From NCBI GenBank assembly GCA_946493765.1, contig CAMMAZ010000002.1, positions 1 through 64,000 of the forward strand: a stretch of DNA of 64,000 nt, in the 5' to 3' direction. The translations under genes and the position numbers were made by a program. Below are positions 18,827 to 27,571 of the stretch, in pieces. Each line of letters begins with the position of its first letter. The first letter of the stretch is position 1. The notes beneath the pieces are model-generated. The model searched no databases. It saw only the letters and a program-made list of their open reading frames with translations, and was not told where the DNA came from. This DNA comes from an uncultured Clostridia bacterium (GTDB taxonomy: Bacteria > Bacillota > Clostridia > Oscillospirales > Acutalibacteraceae).

Positions 18827-19481
18827 CGGGATCATCCGGGCGTTTGCCCCGAATGCGTTGAAGCTGCGATCGCAGAATATCAGTGCGACGCAGCTGTTGT
18901 CTTATTCCCGGCTTGTGATCTACAAGGGCAGGGATACATATAAAGTCAACGAGGCGCAGAGCATTGAGATTTTTTTTGATCTGCGCTACCAGATCGAGGC
19001 GTTGGCGCTCGCGGGGTATTTTTGCGAGCTGCTGTATGATCTGGCGCCCAAAGAGGACGACGGCGACGCGTTTTTGCGGTTGGCGCTCAATTGCCTTTCT
19101 TTTCTTTGCAGCGGCAAAGTCAAACGGGAACTGTTAAAAAGCATTTTTGAACTGAAAATCTGTCAGTATGCCGGGTATATGCCGGATCTGTCCTGCTGCT
19201 GCGCCTGCAAACAGGATGACATCAAAAACGTCTGGTTCGACCCGTATGCCGGGGTGGTCTATTGCGAAAACTGCAAGCCGAGCCCCAGGGCGTTTCGCAT
19301 TTCCAACAGCGTGTTTGCGGCGATGCGGCATATTCTCTACACGCAAGGGGCAAAGCTGTTCGCTTTCGATTTGAAAAACGGCGCGGAAAACGAGCTTTCC
19401 AAGGTCAGCGAAACGTTCGTGCGCATCCAGACGGACAGGGAATTCAAAACCCTTGTGTATTACAATTCGATCAATCATTAA
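18738..19481 (+). CDS. recO: DNA repair protein RecO
   Basis: TTKGLIIKEDKVGENDRLITILTSDNGIIRAFAPNA; zinc CCCACKQDD..CENC. Confidence 0.95.
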   Translation: MSLITTKGLIIKEDKVGENDRLITILTSDNGIIRAFAPNALKLRSQNISATQLLSYSRLVIYKGRDTYKVNEAQSIEIFFDLRYQIEALALAGYFCELLYDLAPKEDDGDAFLRLALNCLSFLCSGKVKRELLKSIFELKICQYAGYMPDLSCCCACKQDDIKNVWFDPYAGVVYCENCKPSPRAFRISNSVFAAMRHILYTQGAKLFAFDLKNGAENELSKVSETFVRIQTDREFKTLVYYNSINH

Positions 19482-19493
19482 AGGAAAACAAAA

Positions 19494-21854
19494 ATGGAAA
19501 ATAAAAATTGGAACACGCTGGAGCTGCCCAAAATTCTGTCGCGATTGCAGAATTTGTGTCAGAGCGACGGCGGGAAAATACGCGCCGGGGAATTGCAGCC
19601 GCAAACGAGCCTTTCCGGCGCTGCGGCGCTGATCAAGCAAACGGAGGACGCCTACACACTGATTGCACGGTTTGGTTCTCCGTCTTTTTCGGCTGCGAAA
19701 AATATGGACAATGCGTTAGCGCGCGCGGCTGCCGGCGGTCTGTTGTCGATGAAAGAGCTTTTGGACATTGCAGGGGTGCTGCGCTGTGTAAGGCAGCTTT
19801 TGGACTGGCGGAGCAAAAGCGCGGGGATTGAAACGAGTCTTGACGAATTGTTCCATGGCGTCACAGCCAATAAATATTTGGAAGAAAAAATCACATCCTG
19901 CATTTTAAACGAAGAGGAAATGAGCGATAACGCGTCGCCTGAGCTGTTCAACATCCGGCGGCGGCTCACTGCCGCGTCCAACAAAATCCGGGACAGGCTG
20001 GAAGCGATCGTGCGTTCCGGTTCCAAAGCGTTGCAGGATAACATTATCACCCAGCGCAACGGGCGGTTTGTGGTGCCGGTCAAGGCAGATAGCCGCGGCG
20101 AGATCCCGGGACTTGTGCACGATACCTCCGCATCCGGCGCGACGGTGTTTGTCGAGCCGATGGCGGTGGTGGAAGCCAACAATGAAATGAAGCTTTTGCA
20201 ATCCAAAGAAGCGGATGAAATCGAACGGATTTTGTTTTCGCTGTCGGCTGAGGCGGCGGATTTTGCCGAAAGCATCAAATATTCGGTTTCGGTGCTGACA
20301 AACCTCGATTTGATTTTTGCCAAAGCCAAACTGGGATTCGATATGAAAGCATCGGTGCCGGTGTTAAACGACAAAGGCATCATTGACATTAAAAAAGCGC
20401 GGCATCCGCTGCTGGATCCGAAAACGGTGGTGCCGGTGGATATCCTGCTTGGCGAAAATTATCGCACGCTGGTGATCACGGGTCCCAACACCGGCGGTAA
20501 GACGGTGATGTTAAAAGCGATCGGACTTTTGAGCTTGATGGCGATGTGCGGTCTGCTCATTCCCGCAGGGGACAACAGCCGGCTTTCGGTGTTCGATCAA
20601 GTGCTCGCGGACATCGGCGATGAACAGAGCATCGAGCAGTCGCTTTCCACCTTTTCTTCGCATATCAAAAACATCAAGGGGATTTTGGAAACGGCAGATG
20701 AAGATTCGCTGGTGCTGCTGGACGAATTGTGTTCCGGCACCGATCCGGTGGAGGGCGCGGCGCTGGCAACGGCGATTTTGGAGGATTTGAAGGCCAAAAA
20801 CTGCGTTGTTGCAGCGACCACCCACTATTCGGAACTCAAAGCCTATGCGCTGGATACCGAAAATGTTGAAAACGCAAGCTGTGAATTCGATGTGCAAACG
20901 CTGATGCCGACCTATAAGCTGCTGATCGGCACGCCGGGCAAATCCAACGCCTTTGCGATCGCCGGGAAGCTCGGTATCGACGCGAAACTGATCCACCATG
21001 CGCAGACTTTAGTGTCTGCGGAAAGCAGCAAGTTTGAAAAGGTGGTCGACGCGCTGGAAAAATCGAGGTTGCAGCTCGAACGCCAGAAAAGCGTTGCTTT
21101 AAAGGAACGGCTGGAAGCCGAAAAGCTTTCCAAACTCGCACAGGAAAAAGCGGAAAAATTACAGCAGGAATATGACCGTGAGATCGAAAATGCCAAAGCG
21201 GCGGCGCGGGTGATCACCGACAACGCGCGGGTGGAGGTCAACCGGCTGCTGGACGAAATGGAAAAAATCAAAAAGCAGAACAAACAGGATCTGTCCGGCG
21301 CGCGTGCGGCGGCCAGATCCGGCTTTAAAAAGCTGGACAGCATTGCATCGTCCGGCGAAAAATATAGCGATGATTACAAGCTGCCACGCGATTTGCAGGT
21401 GGGAGATACTGTGATTTTAAAAGATACCGGTCAAAAGGCGACGGTTATCAAACCCAAGGACAACAAAGGCAATGTGACGGTGTCTGCCGGGATCATGAAA
21501 ATCAAGGTGTCGGAAAAGGAACTCAAACTCGTTGAGGATAACGGCATCCGGCTGCCGAAATCACTGCAAAAGAATTATACCTCCAAAATCGACGCCGCGG
21601 CAAGCAGGCAGGCAGGCATGGAAATCGATGTCCGCGGTATGGCAGTGGATGAAGCGGAGCTGGAACTCGACCGGTATATCGACAACGCGCTGCTCAACGG
21701 GCTGACACAGATCACCATTATCCACGGCAAAGGAACGGGCGCGCTGCGCGCGGGTATCCATAAATACCTGCGGGCGCATAAAAACATCCGCACATTCCGG
21801 CTGGGAACCTTCGGCGAAGGGGAAAGCGGCGTGACCATTGCGGAGCTGAAATAA
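19494..21854 (+). CDS. mutS2: Endonuclease MutS2
   Basis: TGPNTGGKTVMLKAIGL Walker A; LLDELCSGTDPVEGAAL; C-terminal Smr domain. Confidence 0.97.
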   Translation: MENKNWNTLELPKILSRLQNLCQSDGGKIRAGELQPQTSLSGAAALIKQTEDAYTLIARFGSPSFSAAKNMDNALARAAAGGLLSMKELLDIAGVLRCVRQLLDWRSKSAGIETSLDELFHGVTANKYLEEKITSCILNEEEMSDNASPELFNIRRRLTAASNKIRDRLEAIVRSGSKALQDNIITQRNGRFVVPVKADSRGEIPGLVHDTSASGATVFVEPMAVVEANNEMKLLQSKEADEIERILFSLSAEAADFAESIKYSVSVLTNLDLIFAKAKLGFDMKASVPVLNDKGIIDIKKARHPLLDPKTVVPVDILLGENYRTLVITGPNTGGKTVMLKAIGLLSLMAMCGLLIPAGDNSRLSVFDQVLADIGDEQSIEQSLSTFSSHIKNIKGILETADEDSLVLLDELCSGTDPVEGAALATAILEDLKAKNCVVAATTHYSELKAYALDTENVENASCEFDVQTLMPTYKLLIGTPGKSNAFAIAGKLGIDAKLIHHAQTLVSAESSKFEKVVDALEKSRLQLERQKSVALKERLEAEKLSKLAQEKAEKLQQEYDREIENAKAAARVITDNARVEVNRLLDEMEKIKKQNKQDLSGARAAARSGFKKLDSIASSGEKYSDDYKLPRDLQVGDTVILKDTGQKATVIKPKDNKGNVTVSAGIMKIKVSEKELKLVEDNGIRLPKSLQKNYTSKIDAAASRQAGMEIDVRGMAVDEAELELDRYIDNALLNGLTQITIIHGKGTGALRAGIHKYLRAHKNIRTFRLGTFGEGESGVTIAELK

Positions 21855-21878
21855 AAAACAGAAAGGAAGAAAATCGAT

Positions 21879-23087
21879 ATGGCGGCAATCGGCAGATTTT
21901 TCGGTGCGATCGGCAGAGGCTGGCAAGGGCTTCTTCGCAATATTGCAGACTATATCCGCGAAACGGACAAGCTGCTGCTTATTCTTTGCACCATCGCCTC
22001 GCTTTACGGCTGCGCTTTGATCTATTCTGCGACGCCCGGCTCCAACCGTGAGTTTTTCGTGCAATTGGCATCGCTAGGGCTTGGATTATGCGTGGCGGTC
22101 TTTGTTTCGCTGTTTGACTATAAAACGCTGATGCGGTTTTGGTATGTTTATATCGGGGTGGGGCTGGTCCTGCTGGGGCTGACATTTGTGTTCGGCTATG
22201 CGCCGCAGGGCAGCGATAACAAAGCCTGGCTGGAACTGCCGATGGGCATGTCGCTGCAGGTTTCGGAGCTGATTAAAATTTTCGGCATTTTAACCTTTGC
22301 AAAGCATGTGTCCGCGCTGCCCAAAGAGAAAATCAACCGTCCGGTCCATGTGCTGCTGCTCGCCATGCACGGCGTGACGCCTGCGGGCCTGATTATGGTC
22401 TTGCAGGGAGACATCGGCACGGTCGCGGTCATGCTTGTGATTTTTGTGTGTATGATGGTAACGGCAGGCGTCCGGGTGCGGTACTTCCTGATCGGCGGCG
22501 TGATTGCGCTGCTTGCCGGCGCGGCGGTCTGGCTGTTATGGTATGCCGGTGCGATTTCCATCCCGGAATATATTATTAAGCGGTTCACGATTTTGGCCGA
22601 CCTGGAATCCGATGCGCGGGGATTGGGCTACCAGCAATTGCAGGGCCTTAAAGCGCTGGGTGCGGGCGGTCTGTTCGGCTCCGGGTATTTGCAGGGGGCG
22701 ATGACACAATCGTCGGCAGTGCCAAAGGCTTATAACGACTTTATTTTCACCGTTGCCGGTGAAGAACTCGGTCTTGTCGGCGCATTGGCGGTGGTTTTGA
22801 TTTTATTGCTGATTATCGTGCGCATCGCCGTTGTCGGTTCCGCGTCGCGTGATATTGGCGGCAAGATCATCTGCGCAGGCGCGATGGGCATGTTCGCCGC
22901 ACAGACGATCATCAACATCGGCATGTGCCTTGCGGTCATGCCGGTCATCGGCGTTACGCTTCCGTTTTTCTCAGCGGGCGGCAGCTCGCTTGTGTGTCTG
23001 TTCATCAGCATCGGTCTGGTGACCAGTGTGCACACCCACCGCAACGCCAGAGTGATGCCGCTGCGCGATGAAAAGCAGCGGATTTAA
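21879..23087 (+). CDS. FtsW/RodA/SpoVE family peptidoglycan polymerase (probably RodA)
   Basis: Polytopic SEDS protein; NDFIFTVAGEELGLVGAL; GVTLPFFSAGGSSL. Confidence 0.92.
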   Translation: MAAIGRFFGAIGRGWQGLLRNIADYIRETDKLLLILCTIASLYGCALIYSATPGSNREFFVQLASLGLGLCVAVFVSLFDYKTLMRFWYVYIGVGLVLLGLTFVFGYAPQGSDNKAWLELPMGMSLQVSELIKIFGILTFAKHVSALPKEKINRPVHVLLLAMHGVTPAGLIMVLQGDIGTVAVMLVIFVCMMVTAGVRVRYFLIGGVIALLAGAAVWLLWYAGAISIPEYIIKRFTILADLESDARGLGYQQLQGLKALGAGGLFGSGYLQGAMTQSSAVPKAYNDFIFTVAGEELGLVGALAVVLILLLIIVRIAVVGSASRDIGGKIICAGAMGMFAAQTIINIGMCLAVMPVIGVTLPFFSAGGSSLVCLFISIGLVTSVHTHRNARVMPLRDEKQRI

Positions 23088-23105
23088 AAGGAAAGGAGCG
23101 CACAC

Positions 23106-23546
23106 ATGCGGGAGATTGTCTGCAAAAGTGAAGAAGAAACGGTCCAGTTTGCAAAACAGCTTGCAAAGCAGCTGCACGGCGGAGAGCTTATCGCCTTATT
23201 TGGCGGTATGGGCATGGGAAAAACCGCATTTGTGCGGGGATTGTGCGAGGGGCTTTGCTATCCGGGCGAGGTGAGTTCCCCGACTTTTGCCATCGTGCAG
23301 GAATACCGCGGCGGACGGCTGCCGGTTTATCATTTTGATATGTACCGCGTCACCGATTGGGACAGTCTGTATTCCACCGGCTTTTTTGAATATTTGGAGT
23401 CCGGCGGGGTAACGGTCACCGAGTGGAGCGAGAATATTGAGGGCGCATTGCCGGATACATATATAAAAATACAGTTCAGGTTAGGAGAGAAGGACAGTGA
23501 GCGTGTGCTCACGGTCGAAAACGAAAATGCTGATTTTGGGAATTGA
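23106..23546 (+). CDS. tsaE: tRNA t6A biosynthesis ATPase TsaE
   Basis: GGMGMGKTAFVRGLCEGL; SSPTFAIVQEY. Confidence 0.95.
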   Translation: MREIVCKSEEETVQFAKQLAKQLHGGELIALFGGMGMGKTAFVRGLCEGLCYPGEVSSPTFAIVQEYRGGRLPVYHFDMYRVTDWDSLYSTGFFEYLESGGVTVTEWSENIEGALPDTYIKIQFRLGEKDSERVLTVENENADFGN

Positions 23547-24228
23547 TTCTTCATCGGTCAGCGGCGCGGCCGCCGTTTTGCGGGACAACACCGTTTTGGC
23601 GGACGGATTTGTCTGCAACGGATTGACCCATTCGCAAACGCTGCTGCCATTGATCCAGCAGACGTTACAGCAGGCGGACGTGCAGCCGGACGCAATCGAT
23701 TTGATCGCGGTGACCAACGGCCCCGGCTCTTTCACCGGTCTTCGCATTGGTATGGCGACGGCAAAGGGGATCGCGGCGGTGTATGACACGCCGTGTGTCG
23801 GCGTATCCGCACTGGAGGCGGCGGCAATGGGCGTCCGGCAAAACGGCGCGGTGATCTGCCCGGTGATGGACGCGCGCTGCAAACAGGTTTATAACGCGCT
23901 GTTTTGCTGCCAGGACGGGAAGCTTTCCCGGTTGTGCGAAGACCGCGCCATCTCGATCGAGGATTTAAAAAAAGAATTGCAAAATTTAAAAAAACCGGTC
24001 GTTTTGGTTGGCGACGGTGCGGTTTTGTGTTATAATGCCTATAAGGATCTAGATTATGTTGCGCTTTGTGCGGAAAAAGACCGTTTGATCCGGGGAGAAA
24101 GCGTTGCGCTTTTGGGATTTGCCAACACGGACGCAGCGGTCCAGCCCGAAGCTTTGCGGCCGGTTTATCTGCGGCTGCCGCAGGCACAGCGCGAACTTTT
24201 AAAAAAGAAAGGACAAAATGAACAATGA
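23527..24228 (+). CDS. tsaB: tRNA t6A biosynthesis protein TsaB
   Basis: MLILGIDSSS; TNGPGSFTGLRIGMATAKGIA. Confidence 0.95.
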   Translation: MLILGIDSSSVSGAAAVLRDNTVLADGFVCNGLTHSQTLLPLIQQTLQQADVQPDAIDLIAVTNGPGSFTGLRIGMATAKGIAAVYDTPCVGVSALEAAAMGVRQNGAVICPVMDARCKQVYNALFCCQDGKLSRLCEDRAISIEDLKKELQNLKKPVVLVGDGAVLCYNAYKDLDYVALCAEKDRLIRGESVALLGFANTDAAVQPEALRPVYLRLPQAQRELLKKKGQNEQ

Positions 24229-24668
24229 TAGCGATCGGATGCGACCACGGCGGTTTTGAATTGAAAAACAAGATCATTGCCTATTTCAAAGAAAACAACA
24301 TTCCCTGCAAGGATTTTGGCATTGCGGTGTGTGAATCGGTGGATTATCCCGACATTGCCTATCCGGTGGCAAAAAGCGTGGCGGCGGGAGAATGCGAAAA
24401 AGGGATTCTCATCTGCGGCACCGGAATCGGCATGTCGATGGCTGCCAACAAGGTCAAAGGCATTCGCGCGGCGGTCTGCACCGACCATTTTTCCGCGCGC
24501 TACACCCGGCTGCACAACGATGCAAATATTTTGTGCCTGGGCGGCAGAGTTCTGGGCGATGCATTCGCGCTGGAACTGGTCGACCTGTTTTTGAACACCC
24601 CGTTCGAGGGGGGACGGCACCAGAACCGTGTGGATAAAATCCATGCGATTGAAAAAGCGGATCGATAA
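24225..24668 (+). CDS. rpiB: Ribose 5-phosphate isomerase B
   Basis: IAIGCDHGGFELK; GTGIGMSMAANKVKGIRAA. Confidence 0.96.
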   Translation: MIAIGCDHGGFELKNKIIAYFKENNIPCKDFGIAVCESVDYPDIAYPVAKSVAAGECEKGILICGTGIGMSMAANKVKGIRAAVCTDHFSARYTRLHNDANILCLGGRVLGDAFALELVDLFLNTPFEGGRHQNRVDKIHAIEKADR

Positions 24669-24770
24669 AAAATTTGGAGCGTGTGATGCTGTCCGGCAAA
24701 AGATCTTTCTTGACCTTACACGATCCTGCATGTTAAAGTAAAGGTAACAAATGAATAGGGCGGTGGCAGT

Positions 24771-24956
24771 GTGGCATTTGATAAGATGTCATACGATAAT
24801 GCGTACCGGCGGCAGCACTATGATTTGGTGCAGTTTAGTGTTCCCAAGGGGAAAAAGGCATTGCTCAAGGAGATTGCCGAAAATAAAAATCTGCCTTTAT
24901 CAAAGATGATTGTTGAAGCACTGGAAACGCAGTATGGTATCGACTTATCAAAGTAG
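24771..24956 (+). CDS. Arc-type ribbon-helix-helix small protein
   Basis: MSYDNAYRRQHYDLVQFSVPKGKKALLKEIAENKNLPLSKMIVEALE. Confidence 0.75.
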   Translation: MAFDKMSYDNAYRRQHYDLVQFSVPKGKKALLKEIAENKNLPLSKMIVEALETQYGIDLSK

Positions 24957-25089
24957 TTTAAAGCGGCGGTGTCCGCTTTATCTACAGTCAACTATCATGA
25001 TAGTGTATTACTGCATATTGCCATATTCATTCTGCATGAAGGGAGGGAAAACATACAATGTATTTCAAAAGTGGGAAGGAGGGATTCGC

Positions 25090-25374
25090 GTGGAAACGTT
25101 TGAAAAAAATATTCGAAATGCGTTTGTCGATTCGGCGTATGATCTTGCGATGAAAAATCAAAAAACAGATCCGGAATATCAAAGACTTTGGCATGATTAT
25201 GAAGAACTGATACAGCGAGTGCGAGAAAAGATGGATAAAGAAAATCAGAAGATTGTGTTTGCATTGGATGTATTAAAAAATGAAATAAACGGAATGGAAA
25301 ACGATTGGATTTATCAACAAGGGTTGATCGATTGTATAACGCTTTTAAAAATGCTGCATTTATTTAATGGGTAA
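25090..25374 (+). CDS. Small helical hypothetical protein (DUF6809-like architecture)
   Basis: 94-aa ORF with GTG start; DPEYQRL... and C-terminal YQQGLIDCITLLKMLHLF. Confidence 0.55.
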   Translation: METFEKNIRNAFVDSAYDLAMKNQKTDPEYQRLWHDYEELIQRVREKMDKENQKIVFALDVLKNEINGMENDWIYQQGLIDCITLLKMLHLFNG

Positions 25375-25426
25375 AATGCATTGCAAAAACCGTCGGACAA
25401 TTTGTCCGGCGGGGGTGGTTTATCGT

Positions 25427-26983
25427 TTACAGTGTCAGTCCTGCGCCGGGGCCAAGCGGCAGGCCGAGCAGCATCCAGACGACCAGCAGCGCCGACCAGC
25501 TGATGAAAAACAAAAGGCTGTAGGGCAGCATCATGGAGATGAGGGTGCCGATGCCGGTTTGCTTGTCATAGCGTTTGGCGAACACAACGATCATGGCAAA
25601 ATAGGACATCAATGGGGTGATGATATTGGTGACCGAGTCGCCGATGCGGTAGGCTACCTGCGTCAATGCCGGGGAATAGCCGAGCATCATGAACATCGGG
25701 ACAAAAACGGGCGCGAGCACCGTCCATTTTGCGGTTGCGGAACCCATGATCAAATTGATGAGCGCAGAAAAAAGCACAAACAGCACCATCAGCACCGGAC
25801 CGGAAATGCCGGAGGATTTTAAAAATTCCGCGCCGGAAATCGCCAGAATCGTACCCAATTTGGAATAGTTGAAAAAATTCACAAACTGTGCGGCGACAAA
25901 GATCAGCGCGATATAGCTGCCCATGGCCGACATGTTTTGTTCCAATTGCCGGCAGATACTGCCCTTTTCATGATAAACGCCGGCGATTTTCCCATAGGTA
26001 ACGGCGGGGATGAAAAACAGCAGTGCGATCAGAACCACAAGACCGTTTATCAGCGGTGCATCGACGGTAAAACTCCCGGTGTCCGGGTTGCGCAAAAAGG
26101 AATTTTGGGGAATGGCCGCCAAAACAAGTCCGAGGGCAAGCGCGAGCAGGACGGCTGTCGCCCATTTCATGCCGCGGCTTTCTTTTGCAGTCAGCGGAGA
26201 GAGGGCGGGGTCTTCTTTTGTCTGGGTTTCCTGCCATTTGGCAAGGCGGGGTTCGACGATTCTGTCGGTGACGAGGGTGCCGCCCGCGACGATCAGAAAG
26301 GTGGAGGCGATCATGAAATACCAGTTGTCGGTCACGCCGACGGTGAAATTGCTGTCGACGATATGCGCGGCTTCGGTGCTGATACCCGCAAGCAGCGGGT
26401 CGAGCGCGCCGATGATCAGGTTGGCGCTGAATCCCCCCGACACGCCGGCAAACGCCGCGGCAAGTCCTGCAAGCGGATGGCGGCCATAGGCCTTGAAAAG
26501 CAATGCGCCGATGGGAATGAGGATCACATAGCCGATGTCGGTCGCCACATTGGACAGCACCCCTAAAAAGACAAGGGTGGGGGTGACAAGCGCTTTCGGG
26601 GTGACGGCGACCAGCTTTTTGAGCAATGCGGACAAATAGCCGCTGCCTTCCGCGCAGCCGACGCCGAGCATCGTGACCAGCACAACACCGAGCGGCGCAA
26701 AGCCGGTGAAGTTGTCAACGAGGCTGGTCAGCATGTAGGCAATGCCGTCGCGGCTCAGCAGCGAGACCGCCGACACCGTCTGGGTGGCGGTCTGCAATGT
26801 GGCGGGGTCGATCATCTCACCGGTCGCCTGCACGCCAAGCAGCGCACATAGCGCCGACAGCGCGATCACAAATAGCGTTAAAAGGGAAAACAGGACGATC
26901 GGGTGCGGCAGCCGGTTGCCGACGCGCTCGATCCCGTTGAGCGCTTTTGTGAAAATGTTTTTTTGTTTCTTTTTGCCGTTCAT
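25427..26983 (-). CDS. AbgT family (p-aminobenzoyl-glutamate) transporter
   Basis: NRLPHPIVLFSLLTLFVIALSAL; TDIGYVILIPIGALLF; MLGYSPALTQVAYRIGDSVTNIITPLM. Confidence 0.93.
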   Translation of the reverse strand: MNGKKKQKNIFTKALNGIERVGNRLPHPIVLFSLLTLFVIALSALCALLGVQATGEMIDPATLQTATQTVSAVSLLSRDGIAYMLTSLVDNFTGFAPLGVVLVTMLGVGCAEGSGYLSALLKKLVAVTPKALVTPTLVFLGVLSNVATDIGYVILIPIGALLFKAYGRHPLAGLAAAFAGVSGGFSANLIIGALDPLLAGISTEAAHIVDSNFTVGVTDNWYFMIASTFLIVAGGTLVTDRIVEPRLAKWQETQTKEDPALSPLTAKESRGMKWATAVLLALALGLVLAAIPQNSFLRNPDTGSFTVDAPLINGLVVLIALLFFIPAVTYGKIAGVYHEKGSICRQLEQNMSAMGSYIALIFVAAQFVNFFNYSKLGTILAISGAEFLKSSGISGPVLMVLFVLFSALINLIMGSATAKWTVLAPVFVPMFMMLGYSPALTQVAYRIGDSVTNIITPLMSYFAMIVVFAKRYDKQTGIGTLISMMLPYSLLFFISWSALLVVWMLLGLPLGPGAGLTL

Positions 26984-27091
26984 ATTCTGCCTCCGGTTTT
27001 GATTCAGTCTTAGTATGGCGGCGATCGGGGACAAATAAACGCAAAAAGAAAAAATCCGCTGGATTCTTCCAGCGGATTTCAGGTTTTTGAA

Positions 27092-27280
27092 CTAGTTCGC
27101 TCTTGTCACCTTGCCCGAGCGCAAGCAACGGGTGCAGGCATAAACTCTTTTGGGTGTTCCGTTCACAACAGCCTTAACACGTTTGACATTTGGCTTCCAG
27201 GTCCGATTGGAACGTCTGTGCGAGTGAGACACTTTGATGCCGAAAGCAACAGACTTTCCGCAGATATCGCATTTTGCCAT
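27092..27280 (-). CDS. rpmB: 50S ribosomal protein L28
   Basis: MAKCDICGKSVAFGIKVSHSHRRSNRTWKPNVKRVK. Confidence 0.97.
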   Translation of the reverse strand: MAKCDICGKSVAFGIKVSHSHRRSNRTWKPNVKRVKAVVNGTPKRVYACTRCLRSGKVTRAN

Positions 27281-27392
27281 AACTGCACCTCCTTTAAACG
27301 TTCAAAAATTAGTCGCAAGCATTATTTTAACAGATATTATTCCAAAAAGCAAGACTTTTTTTGAAAAAATAAAAAAATTTGAGATAAAACAC

Positions 27393-27421
27393 TTGACGAA
27401 CCTTCAAATATGTAATATAAT
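27393..27421 (+). promoter_or_regulatory. Putative sigma-A promoter for rpoBC
   Basis: TTGACG-17-TATAAT. Confidence 0.75.
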
Positions 27422-27571
27422 TGTAAACTAGCACAATAATGGGTAAAATATCCTCTTTGAGCATCGGATATTTGCATTATAACAGATATCCGCACAGAAA
27501 TCAAGTGTGTTTTTTACCGGTTAGAAAATCAAGAATTGGCTCGCCGAACAGATGAAGGAGTGAAAAAGCCT

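Noticed and set aside
24700-24770. Same operator design upstream of the first RHH gene
   Set aside because: No 7-8-7 inverted repeat around a TATAAT box found there; only weak promoter-like matches.
24771-25374. Confident toxin-antitoxin call
   Set aside because: RHH antitoxins are common, but the partner shows no recognisable toxin motif; kept only as a speculative module.
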